Shown: piece after piece, positions 23,684-33,900 of the stretch
Layout: the number at the start of each line of letters is the position of its first letter
Numbering within the stretch: position 1 is the stretch's first letter
Origin: Dermacentor variabilis
Taxonomy: Eukaryota > Arthropoda > Arachnida > Ixodida > Ixodidae
Reading direction: 5' to 3'
Assembly: GCF_050947875.1 (NCBI RefSeq)
Contig: NC_134573.1
Coordinates: 49,424,115 to 49,488,114, forward strand
Length of the DNA stretch: 64,000 nt
Translations under genes and position numbers: made by a program
Notes under the pieces: model-generated
Databases searched by the model: none
Seen by the model: only the letters and a program-made list of their open reading frames with translations
Told to the model about the DNA's origin: nothing

Positions 23684-23690
23684 CCCTCTG

Positions 23691-25639
23691 TACGCAAATG
23701 TACGCAAATGTACGAAATTCTGGCAGCTCCTTATCACTACAGGAATAATTACAATAATTTTTGAAAAAGAAAGTGGTTCCCGTCGCAATCAGCACGCGTC
23801 GTTAGAAGGCGTGCAATGAAAAGTGGAGCCTGCTTTCGCACTATTCTCTGTGCATAATTGCTACAAAGAAGTTCAGCTGATCTTACTGTTTTCTACCTCC
23901 ACGTTGATTTCGTTTTTATTACTATCATTAAATTTTGAAGCCTCCGGTATGGTAAGAGTAAGGATCCAATTCTCTTCTTCCTCCCTCTCGAGGGTTGAGG
24001 TATTGACTGTCCACTTGGATGTCCGAGACGCACCGCCAGAGGCGCCAGTGATAGGTTCGTTGGAGCCTGCTGATGGATGTAAGTGGGTACAGAAGAAGCA
24101 TAAAGACACTTTGCAACTGTTCACAAAAGGATTACCAATAAATATGCAAGGTAGAACTGGAACACAGGGACGACCCTATATCGGCAGAGCCGGTGCTGTA
24201 TAGCACCGCAAGTTGAATCTACAACTCTTGGTCCAGGCAGCGGGGCCACATTTTCTATCCCTTGGTGCCCCGTATCGAACACTTACAGACTGTTCGCCAT
24301 CGAGCAATTTTGAGTATTATGCCCCGGCACACCAATCGCCAATCCTGTGCGATGATCGGCGTGTGAGTGGTCCGTCAGCTATTCGACTATTGGGCTTCGT
24401 CTACGCCCATTTATTTACCTCAGTTTAAGGTGTTTGCCCCTGTTCCTAAAAACAATATACAAAAGGAAACGCAACAAGGTGAAGGGTCACAAACGCATAG
24501 AAATCGTACCCCACACAAACGCTATTAAAATACTAATAAACAGGCTGCATCTGCAAGTTAAGGCGGCAGGGTGCTTCACCAATGCTATGTAGCCCCGGCC
24601 CTCCCTAGTAACTGCGCACACCTTCAGCAAAAACCGATAGCGTAGTAATTGCGGGTCATTCATGAACGAATGTTTCCAACGTAGCACTTAGACTGGCGTA
24701 CATTTACCGTGTAAACGCTTGCTCAGAAAAGCTTTTTTCACGACCGTCAATTTGTCGCGGTCTGAGAAAGAGGTTCCCACAATGGGCATTGTGCGCGCAG
24801 TGTATGATCAGCACCACGCTTGCGCGTTTTGTGCCGCCACCGCGATAGTTATTCGCCACTGACAACCAATTATGCCGTTATGTTTTGCCCGTCACGGAAA
24901 AACCATCAGGCGCCTAACCCTAGCCATCTCTTACCCTTTCTTTATAGCCGTTCCCTTTGACGAGACGAAAAGAGAGGAAAATTCCGATTTCAATCTTCTC
25001 GAGCAATTAAAGAAATTACTCGCGTTTTTCTAGCATCAGGCCTGCACCCCAACTCAATGCCTGGGCAAGAGCTGGTCTACATTGTTGCCGAAGATTAACC
25101 AAGAAAAAGCTGTCTGCACGTATAATCGCAGTTTTGCAGGGGCTGAACAAAAAGAAAAGCTTACTACGAGAATGCCGTAAACATTGTCGTTGTACCCGAA
25201 CGAACTGTTTGAGATGTGCTACACCGGCGGTAGAAAGAAATAAAAAAATACCGATGGCACTGTGCAAAACAATGATAAGGCGGGATATGGAAACTCAAGC
25301 CGATGAGCAAAAGCAGAACAAGCTGAAAGAGGGAGCCAACGTTTCGACAAGTGGACCTGCCTTTTTCAAGCTGACATGTGCTTTCCTCGGCGCAGTATTT
25401 ACAGATAGGGTTCTTTTAAAGGGGAGATGGGGTAAGGCGGTGGGTGCGGCAACGAGCGATGGGTGTGTTAACGGCGAGAATTTGGAGAGGGAGTTGGAAA
25501 GAAACCACCCTCTGGAGTATAGAGGGTGAACGTAGGACAAAGCAGAGTAGGATTTGCAGTGGTGCATGCTCCCGTCGCACACACCCGACGGGCAAGCCTT
25601 TTCATTTTGACGAGAGTGACTATTAGGCTCGTCGAGTCG
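23691..25639. other. No recognisable gene
   Basis: Frames at 23823-24203 and 25134-25529 have no firm family match. The stretch 25340-25380 (CAACGTTTCGACAAGTGG) recalls untranslated parts of Penelope-like elements, but that is weak. Confidence 0.45.
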
Positions 25640-25990
25640 CAGGTGCTTGGCATGCGTTCCATTCATGGCTTCACAGAGTGAACCATAACAAAGCTCCTGG
25701 AATGTGTAGTCGCACATTATGTCACTTCGTTTCTGGGAGAAAGGAGCTCTTTGTGCGCCATTCCAACATGGCGTTAAGAAACAATCTTCAACAACGACAC
25801 AACTGGTCAAAATAATCCGCGAGCTTGCCTTTTATTTTAATACGACAAATCAAACTAATGTTATTTGCTCCGATTTTAGCAAGGCATTTCACTTTGTTAA
25901 GCGAAGCAAATGAATTTCTAAATTTCCTAGCACACACCATCCAAATAATCTCATTAACTGGATTTCCTCTTACTATTGAGATAGCAAATA
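25640..25990 (+). pseudogene. Non-LTR reverse-transcriptase fragment (CR1-like), decayed
   Basis: A short translated run includes FQHGVKKQSSTTTQLV followed by CSDFSKAFHFV. It matches the FRKGxSTTTQL and DFSKAFDxV blocks shared by LINE reverse transcriptases of the CR1/Jockey kind. About 300 bp only, with stops on both sides. No ends are visible. Confidence 0.55.
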
Positions 25991-28959
25991 TATGGATGCT
26001 CCAGGCTGATTTCTGCCGTCGCCGTCGACTTCGGCATCGCTCCGTATAGGCTGTTTAACAGGGCACGATCTTCAGTCAGCGACACAGCGAATTCTGCCGT
26101 TCAGCGACCGCCGCGACGTAGTGGGCTCTCCGTGACTGGATTCCGACAAGTTGGTCGCGCCGTCTTTCAGTCGCAGCGATCGGCGCGATGTGGGAGGGGC
26201 AATGTGTGTGACGAAACAAAGCGAAGTCAAAATAAGCACTGTCCTGTTTTACCGCGCGTTGGTAGCTCTGTGGAATAATGTCGCGCGCTAGTTCTAGCCA
26301 TGTTTAGGGCGTACCCAGCAGGGTTCGTGGCATAGGAGCTTCATAAACCTTTTTCGTTTCGTCCGCTTACACAATTCGTTTGAAAGGAGAAGCTGCACGC
26401 TATCCAGGTCGGAAGGAGGATACCGCTTCAACATAGTGCAGGTACCCACTTGATCGCCACCGTCGTCAACCTCTTCGTCGCTACAAACTGTGCCAGCTGC
26501 TTATGCATGCAAACTCCGTAGTACATTGTTCTTCTGAAAAAGGAAATACTCATCCTGGAAAAAAAGTTGTGGCTTCCATAGTAACAACGAAACTAGAAAG
26601 TACTAAACGGAACGACCCCACCGACGCCGCACAAGCCGCACGCTCATACTTGCGTTGTTGTGCAGCGCCTCACTTACCTTATCTGCAAGCTGTCGTAAAG
26701 ACTCAATGCTTTTAAACGTTAAAAAATGGTGCTCCTATTCTATTATCGAATAAAAATAGGAAAAAGCGAATAATAGACTAATTTCCAGGTTGTTTTTATT
26801 TAACGATGCAGCCATAGATACTTTGTTAGCAGGAGGCAACCTTGCGCATCGCTGCGACGGAAATCGCGCTGCCGCAAACGCGTGTGAAAGCTGTCCCCGA
26901 AAATTGCTCTGCGACGTGCGCGGCAGAACGATTTTTTTCACCCCAATCGCGCCATCTGAAACAGCCGTATGAGTGAAAGCTTGTGGGGGTGCTCCGGCGA
27001 ACGCGGTTCAATTTCGCGGGCGGGAGAGATGAACTTCGCCCGGATGCATGCCCACTCCTGTGGTGCATGAGGCAAGGGGTGAGAAGAGAGCGGAGGGACG
27101 TACTTCTACGGCGGCTGCTACGGTGCCTGGATTTCCTCCTCGCCCGCCACTCCGTACAAAGGGGCAACAACCGCGGTGTCCCCTACGTCGTTGGCCACGC
27201 GAATCGCGGATGCCGTAGTCGACGCTTTGGCGGACGCCGTAGTGACGCGATGCCGGAGCTCCTGTGTTTTGAAAGCGATCTGCGACGTTGCTAAAGTGGG
27301 CGCCGCACGGGCCTCACCTTCAAAGCGATCTGCGATGTTTGCAGGGTGCGCGTAGTTGCGGTAGCTTCGTATGCGCTTTGCTTTCAACGTTTCGTTCGCG
27401 CTGAAGCGAGAGATGCATGAAGGTCAACTCGCTTGCTGATGCTGCTGCCGCAATTTCTCAATCCAGAATCTCACAGGGAGTTTCCGCGCTCATCCGGGAG
27501 GATGTGTTCATGTTTACCTGTGTGAGCGTTACACTGTGCTCGGTAATTTAGTCAAAACACGTTGACGATCTAGTTGGTTTAAATCCATGATAAAATGTGT
27601 AAGCGCGCCTTAACAAGTACTCACGAAGAGGCTGACACACAAAGACAGCGCTGTCTCTGTGTGTGTCTCATGCTTCTTTCTACCTCCTCGCTGAGTCGCA
27701 CTTGCACATTCTGATTGTTAAATTACTTACTAAGCGAATGCTCACAAGTTTACGCGGGCATTAAAGCTACTATCCATACTTCCTTCCGCTAACTATTAAT
27801 TTGCTATCGAAATCGATGCTTGGCCTTTCGGGCGGAACTGCGAAATTTTTTAACAATTGAAAACAGTACGTTCAAATAACTGCGTGTCCGGTATATTGCC
27901 CGTCATTTCTAAAAATACTTTGCTTTCTGCAGCAGGTGAACGTTTCTTTTTCAGCTGATATATGTTACATTGCGGTAGAAATCAAATTTGATCTTTGTTA
28001 ACTCGTCGTCACCAGGTTCAATGAACGAAGTTTGGTTTAGTAGAAATGCCGTCATTGCTCGGATGGGCAATTATTTCCGAAAAAGAAAGACTTCTTTTTG
28101 AACCTGCATGTCGAATTTCCACTGCAGTTCAGTGCAGCTTTCGATGTCAGTTGCATTCAATATTTTATATGAATGCTGCAAAGAAACAGCACCATGCAGT
28201 AGACATGCAAAAATATTCTTTGCACATGTAGAAAGCTAGAAAAACTTCGAATGCAACGGGCGGCATTTCGAATCCGACGGCCGAAAATTTCCAACAGGCA
28301 TCGTGACACAACAGGACCTGAAATTTCTAACCTGCTACAGGTTGAATCTCTCGCGTTGATACTGCTTTCAGACATATCACCGATTCTACCCGCAACTACA
28401 GTGCCCACGACCCTCCAGCCCAGATTCCGACGTTCCGAGGCCGCTGTCTATTCTCGTTGTGCCATATTTCTCTTTTGAAGGAGAAGTTTCGGCATCCCAC
28501 GTTGCTCTGACTCGTGACGACACGCATGCGCCGGTGCGTGGAGAGCAGGGTTGCTTTTGTTTGTATTGTGTTGCTTCACTGCTCACCTGCTTGACATGAT
28601 TCTATGCTTCAGCAAGGCAAAAGAATTAAACAAAGCACAACAAAATTTTAAAAGAATCTGATTTGACTTAAAAAAATCATTTCCTATTGAAATGTTGTGT
28701 CAATCTCGCCGACAAGAAACATCGGTGGCGGCGCCGCAGCAAGAACAGTCGGCGGAGGTACGCCGACCGTCTCGGCATATTCCTCTACCTACAATGCATG
28801 GTGAACGCGGAGAGTTTGACGACTGAAGCTATTCTCGTAACGTTGGTTCCAGGCGAGGCAAAGCCATGCTTAGGTTGGCAGCACAAAAAGACGGTTTCGC
28901 GCAGATAGGGCTCCAGACAACCCGCAGTTGAGTTAGCCCAAGAGACGGCGCTCCACAGC
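25991..28959. other. No recognisable gene; two CpG-rich stretches
   Basis: 26020-26220 and 26850-27420 are GC- and CpG-rich compared with their surroundings. Frames there (for example 26983-27294) show no domain and look compositional. No exon with good splice sites could be assigned. Confidence 0.45.
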
Positions 28960-28967
28960 TGCTGACA

Positions 28968-29133
28968 TGAATGAAACAGCTTCGCATGAGGCGGAACAGG
29001 CGAAGACAGCAAGCAGTCACAATAATGGATCAAGGAGAAGTCGTGCGTCAGTGGAGACACCGAGAAAGGCCTTTCTATAGAGTCGGTAACGAGGAACACC
29101 TGGATCGAACTGAGCGGCCTGTAGAACATCGAC
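28968..29133 (+). other. Possible host exon just left of the LTR element (weak)
   Basis: A frame reading MDQGEVVRQWRHRERPFYRV from about 29024 stays open to CGACAAG followed by GTAACC, a plausible 5' splice site at 29133/29134. The LTR element's target duplication begins 9 bp later. No upstream acceptor or homologue was recognised, so this is only a candidate. Confidence 0.15.
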
Positions 29134-29142
29134 AAGGTAACC

Positions 29143-29146
29143 ACTC
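29143..29146 (+). repeat. Target-site duplication of the LTR element, left copy
   Basis: ACTC, repeated at 36910-36913 immediately after the 3' LTR. Confidence 0.75.
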
Positions 29147-29304
29147 TGTTACGTTTCGCCTACGACGCGCGGTTTAGCCGGCGCGACTGCAACAAAGCGG
29201 CAGACATTTTGGCCCGTTCGGCGTCGCCGCTACGCTCCCCGCCAAGCGCGTCCAGGCATGTTCCGATGCCACGTGTCTTCATGTGCGTGTGTGAGTGTAT
29301 GTGC

Positions 29305-29606
29305 CATTGTGCCCGACCGGCGGCGATACGACAGCAGGAGTCACCTTCTCCTCCCCATTGTGCCCGACCGGCGGCGATACGACAGCAGGAGTCACCTTCT
29401 CCTCCCCATTGTGCCCGACCGGCGGCGATACGACAGTAGGAGTCACCTTCTCCTCCCCATTGTGCCCGACCGGCGGCGATACGACAGTGTGAGTCACCTT
29501 CTCCTCCCCATTGTGCCCGACCGGAGGCGACACGACAGTGTGAGCCACCTGCTCCTCCCCTTTGTGCCCGACCGGCGGCGATACGACAGTATGCGTCACC
29601 TTATCC
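29305..29606 (+). repeat. 51-bp minisatellite in U3, six units
   Basis: Units start at 29305, 29356, 29407, 29458, 29509 and 29560, each built around GCCCGACCGGCGGCGATACG. Because 51 is divisible by three, they create long repetitive frames on both strands that are not genes. The same array is in the 3' LTR. Confidence 0.95.
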
Positions 29607-29665
29607 CATTGTACAGTCACGTGCTCGTCTATAGAGGGGTTCCTTCTTGTCCTCAACTGCGAGAG

Positions 29666-29672
29666 TATAAAA
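29666..29672 (+). promoter_or_regulatory. TATA box of the 5' LTR promoter
   Basis: TATAAAA downstream of the U3 repeats and about 110 bp before the AATAAA, as expected at the U3/R boundary. The equivalent sites are at 30595-30601 in the nested LTR and 36615-36621 in the 3' LTR. Confidence 0.7.
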
Positions 29673-29782
29673 ACAGCTGCCCCCGGACGCCAAAGGGAGG
29701 GCTCCGATTTCTTCTGTTGAGTAAAGTGCACTCCCGTCTCTCTACTTCGGTCAACCTGACCGCCAACTCTTTGCGATGTTAG

Positions 29783-29788
29783 AATAAA
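29783..29788 (+). terminator. Polyadenylation signal of the LTR
   Basis: AATAAA, conserved in the 3' LTR at 36732-36737 where it would serve transcript ends. Confidence 0.65.
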
Positions 29789-29960
29789 CAAGTTGTTTTG
29801 TTGTTACCAGTCAACTCATGCTTTGCCGGGACCTTCGGATGCTTCCAGTTGTACCCCAGGCCGCCAGGCCAACGCTACCCTTGGGGCTTGCGACCCAGGT
29901 GCAACAACGGGCGTCAGCGCCGAGTTCCCAACAGGTCGTACCATCGGTGCGACCACAACA

Positions 29961-30179
29961 ACTGTCTGCCAGCGGTGAGATCGCGACAACGGAGGCCAGC
30001 AGCGAAGAGATGCAGTTGACTGTATGCTGAGCAGCTCATAGACGATCCGGGAGCAGTGCAACGAGCCCTGTGTGATGACTGGTTGCCTGCAGCGGAACGA
30101 CTGCGCTGAACTCTTGGCTGCGAGGTTTGGTGAGTGCGGGACTTTCTTCTTCTGAGCTTTGCCAGGCTTTTGTTAGTGT
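29961..30179 (+). other. LTR element leader, first part
   Basis: Untranslated sequence between the 5' LTR and the nested LTR. No clear primer-binding site starting with TGG lies directly at the LTR edge. The last four bases, GTGT (30176-30179), are duplicated at 30891-30894. The leader resumes at 30891 and runs to 30990. Confidence 0.7.
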
Positions 30180-30890
30180 TGTTGCGTTTCGCCTGCGACA
30201 CGTGGTTTTGCCGGCGCGACTGCGGCGGGGCGGCAGACATTTTGGCCCGATCGTCGTCGCCGCAACGCTCATCGGCAGGTGTTTCCAGGCGCGACTGCGG
30301 CGATGCGACCGCAAAGGATCACCCTCTCATTCCAGTCATTGTGCCCGAACCAGGCGATGCGAAAGCAGGGATCATCCTCTCATTACAGTCATTGTGCCCG
30401 ACCGGCAGCGCTACGACAGGGTGCTACGAGATCGTGCTCGACATGGTGCTACGGCAGCGCTACGACAGGGTGCTACGAGATCGTGCTCGACATGGTGCTA
30501 CGGCAGCGCTACGACAGTGTGCGTCACCATTAGCCCATTGTACATTCACGTGCTCGTCTTTTGAGGGGTTCCTTCTTGCCCTCAACTGCGAGAGTATAAA
30601 AACAGCTGCCCCCGGACGCCAAAAGGAGGGCTCCGATTTCTTCTGTTGAGTGAAGTGCTCTCCCGTCTCTCTACTTCGGTCAAACCTGACCGCCAACTCT
30701 TTGCGATGTTAAAATAAACAAGTTGTTTCTTTGTTACCAGTCGACTCATGCTTTGCCGGGACCTTCGGATGCTTCCAGTTGTACCCCAGGCCGCCAGGCC
30801 AACGCTACCCTTGGGGCTTGCGACCCAGGTACAACCACGGGCGTCAGCGCCGAGTTCCCAACAGATCGTACCAGCGGTGCGATCCAAACA
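30180..30890 (+). repeat. Nested solo LTR of a sister subfamily
   Basis: Begins TGTTGCG and ends CCAAACA. Its two ends, TATA box, AATAAA region and U5 are homologous to the element's own LTRs, but its U3 repeats are different. GTGT flanks it on both sides (30176-30179 and 30891-30894), so it arrived as a separate insertion and then lost its interior by LTR-LTR recombination. Confidence 0.8.
30404..30517 (+). repeat. 49-bp tandem repeat in the nested LTR U3, 2.3 units
   Basis: Units start at 30404, 30453 and 30502 (partial), with GGCAGCGCTACGACAG as the start. They occupy the position of the 51-bp array of the outer LTRs. Confidence 0.9.
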
Positions 30891-30990
30891 GTGTCAGAAA
30901 CAGAGCTGGTAATTGTGGTTGTCGTTGCTGCCGGGTTAGATTGCGGCAAGACAATAATAGGCAGTAGAGAAAGCAGCATTCAGAGCAGCC

Positions 30991-33900
30991 ATGGATTTGA
31001 AGTCGTTGCGCAAACCGAAATTGCTGGAGCTTGCAAGAGAGTTGGGTCTGGATGTCTCAGACAAACTAAGAAAACCTGAACTGCTAAGGGCTATTCTTGA
31101 GTTAGAAGCTGAGGATGACGAGCTGTCGGAATGCCTTGAGACCATTGAGGAGAGGGAGACTGCAAAAAGACAGGAGCGCGAACTTAAAGAGCAAAAAGAA
31201 AAAGAAGAGCGCGAACTTAAAGAACAGAAAGAAAAAGAAGAGCGTGAACGTAAAGAACAGAAAGAAAAAGAAGAGCGTGAACGTAAAGAACAGAAAGAGC
31301 GAGAGCAACAAGAGCGCGACCGTCAACACGCTTTGGAAATGAAGCGTCTTGAGGTAGAGATGGAACGCGCTCGTAATGGAAGTCAGGCACACGGTGCAGG
31401 AGAACGAGTATTGTTCAAAATGACTGACCTGATGCGGCCGTTTCAGCTTGGAGAGGACATTGGTTTGTTCCTGGTTAACTTCGAGCGAACGTGCGAGAAG
31501 CAGGGGTTCTCTCGGGAAACGTGGCCACAGCGCTTGCTCACTTTGTTACCCGGCGAGGCGGCCGACGTAGTCGCTCGCTTGAATAGAGAGGAGGCAGAGG
31601 ATTTCGACAAAGTGAAATCGAGTCTGCTAAAAAAGTACAGGCTGTCAGCGGAGGCTTTCCGTCGGAAGTTTCTGGAAAATGAGAAAGGCAGAAGTGAGTC
31701 ATATACGGAGTTTGCGTACAGGCTTATGTCAAACATGCAGGAGTGGCTCAAAGAAGAGAAAGCGTTCGGTGACCACGATAAAGTTCTGCAGTGTTTCGGG
31801 CTAGAACAGTTTTATAGTCGGTTACCTGAGAACGTGCGGTACTGGGTATTGGATAGGCCAGACGTTTGTACGGTGGCTAAAGCCGCTGAGCTAGCCGAGG
31901 AGTTTGTGACGCGTCGGGCTCGCGGAGCTAAGGACGGTCAAAAGGGTGAATTTGGCTCGAAGTTTGAGAGGCCGAAGTTCACGCCCATGAGATTAAAGGG
32001 GGACACGCGTAGTGCGGATGCGAGTGAAAGCAGTCCGACCAAACGAAAGGAGACGGCGGCAGCCGAAGCCGAACGCAGAAAGCGGTTCGAGATGAGGCAA
32101 GCGCGCGTGTGTTACACGTGCCAGAAGCCGGGTCACTTTTCGGCGCAGTGTCCGGACAGAAAGCGGTTCGAGATGAGGCAAGCGCGCGTTTGTTATACGT
32201 GCCAGAAGCCGGGTCATTTTTCGGCGCAGTGTCCGGAAACAACACCAAAAGTTGTGTTTTTTTCATTATGCAGCACTGACGAGAACATGAAGCTTCTCGA
32301 GCCTTACATGCGAGACCTCCTCGTGAACGGGAAAGAGTGCCGAGTGCTTCGCGATTCCGCAGCTACAATGGATGTAGTTCACCCGTCTTACGTAGAACCC
32401 CATATGTTCACGGGCGAGTGCGCATGGATCAAGCAAGCCGTGGAAGCTCATAGCGTGTGCCTGCCGGTAGCAAAAGTGCTTATTGAAGGACCTTTCGGAG
32501 CACTTGAAACGGAGGCGGCAGTGTCATCTATGCCGCCCCCCCAGTACCCGTACCTATTTTCGAACAGGTCCGATCACCTCCTGCGCGAGAAGGGGCTTTT
32601 GTTTGGTGAGGCTAGCGTTCAGGCCTTAACGAGGTCGAAGGTTCGGGAGCTCGCTGCAAAGGCGGTAGTTGCGGGGCCGACGTTATCGAACAATGAAAAA
32701 GGGTCAGAGGCGCAGCAAGCTGATATTCAGAGCACGCCCGAACTGAATAAAATTGAGTCTGTAGCGTTGAAGGCGCCAGATACTGGAGAGGAAATGCCCG
32801 ACACGGGAAAGTTAGAAGAGCTATCTACAGATTTGCTCATCGCGCCTACGTCAGACGGACTTAATAGGTTGCTAAAAGTCAGCCGGTCGGCTTTGATAGC
32901 CGAGCAAAAGAAGGATGGCAGCCTAGAAAACGTGCGCTGCAATGCCAAGGAAGGTATTGCCCGGGAAAATGCGCGTTTTGTGGAAAGAGGTGGAGTCCTG
33001 TACCGGAAGTATCTAGACCGCAGAGGAGTGGAGTTCGATCAGCTGATCGTGCCTCAATGCTATCGTCAGGATCTGTTGCGCTTGACGCATGGGGGTTCGT
33101 GGTCCGGACACCTTGGAGTTAAGAAAACTAAGGACCGTCTCTTGCAAGAGTACTATTGGCCAGGGTGTTTTCGGGACGCAGACCATTTCGTGAGGACATG
33201 TGACACTTGTCAGCGGGTGGGCAAACCAGGGGACAAATCAAGGGCGCCGTTGAAATTGGTACCTATCATTACGGAGCCTTTTAGACGGCTCGTTATTGAT
33301 ACAGTGGGACCTCTGCCGGTAACAGCCACGGGGTACAGACACATTTTGACTGTGATCTGCCCAGCGACAAAGTTCCCTGAAGCAGTGCCGCTTAAAGAAC
33401 TCAGCTCAGTTGAGATAGTCAATGCACTACTGTCCATATTTGCGCGAGTTGGTTTTCCTGTGGAAATCCAATCAGATCAGGGCACAGTGTTTACTAGCGC
33501 TTTGACGACAACTTTTCTCGAAAGGTGTGGGGTAAAGCTGCTACACAGCTCAGTGTACCACCCACAGTCGAATTCCGTTGAGAAGCTCCACTCCGTCATG
33601 AAGCGCGTGTTGAGAGCATTGTGTTTTGAACATCGAACTGACTGGGAGCTGTGTCTGCCTGGGGTGATGTTTGCATTAAGGACCGCGCCGCATGCAGCTA
33701 CGGGGTTTTCGCCAGCTGAGCTGGTGTACGGTCGCTCGCTTCGGTCTCCGCTTCGCATGCTTCGAGAATCGTGGGAAGGCAGGGGCGACGACCCAGTCGT
33801 GGTGGAGTACGTGCTTAAGCTCCTCGAACGCTTAAGAAGGGCACAGGAGTTGTCAGGTGAAGCAATGGCAAAGGCCCAGCAGAGGGCCAAGGTTTATTAT

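Larger units (their letters stand above)
19030..23690 (+). mobile_element. Jockey-like non-LTR retrotransposon, old and decayed
   Basis: In order: a GC-rich untranslated leader from about 19030, an ORF1 remnant with zinc-knuckle cysteines, an endonuclease remnant split by a SINE, and a reverse-transcriptase remnant. This is the two-ORF plan of Jockey-type LINEs. Many stops and frameshifts are present. The 3' end is not clear; similarity stops near 23690 without a visible tail. Confidence 0.7.
29147..29960 (+). repeat. 5' LTR
   Basis: 814 bp starting TGTTACG and ending ACAACA. It contains a 51-bp tandem array in the presumed U3, a TATAAAA box and an AATAAA signal. It differs from the 3' LTR by a few substitutions and an extra GT. 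Confidence 0.9.

Noticed and set aside
25300..25560. Possible untranslated part of a Penelope-like element
   Set aside because: Only a short resemblance (CAACGTTTCGACAAGTGG); no coding motif or boundary.
26983..27387. Overlapping frames on both strands in a GC-rich segment as a possible gene
   Set aside because: No domain, no splice signals, and the open frames on both strands fit high GC content.
29305..29606. Regular repeats suggesting a CRISPR array
   Set aside because: The units are directly adjacent without unique spacers, lie inside a eukaryotic LTR, and no cas-like gene is present.
29258..29791. Long repetitive frames (about 170 codons) on both strands with 17-residue repeats
   Set aside because: They arise because the LTR minisatellite unit is 51 bp, a multiple of three. 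They lie inside U3 and recur in the other LTR.
31102..31392. Minus-strand frame rich in Phe and Leu resembling membrane segments
   Set aside because: It is the antisense of the Lys/Glu-rich coiled coil of the gag region.
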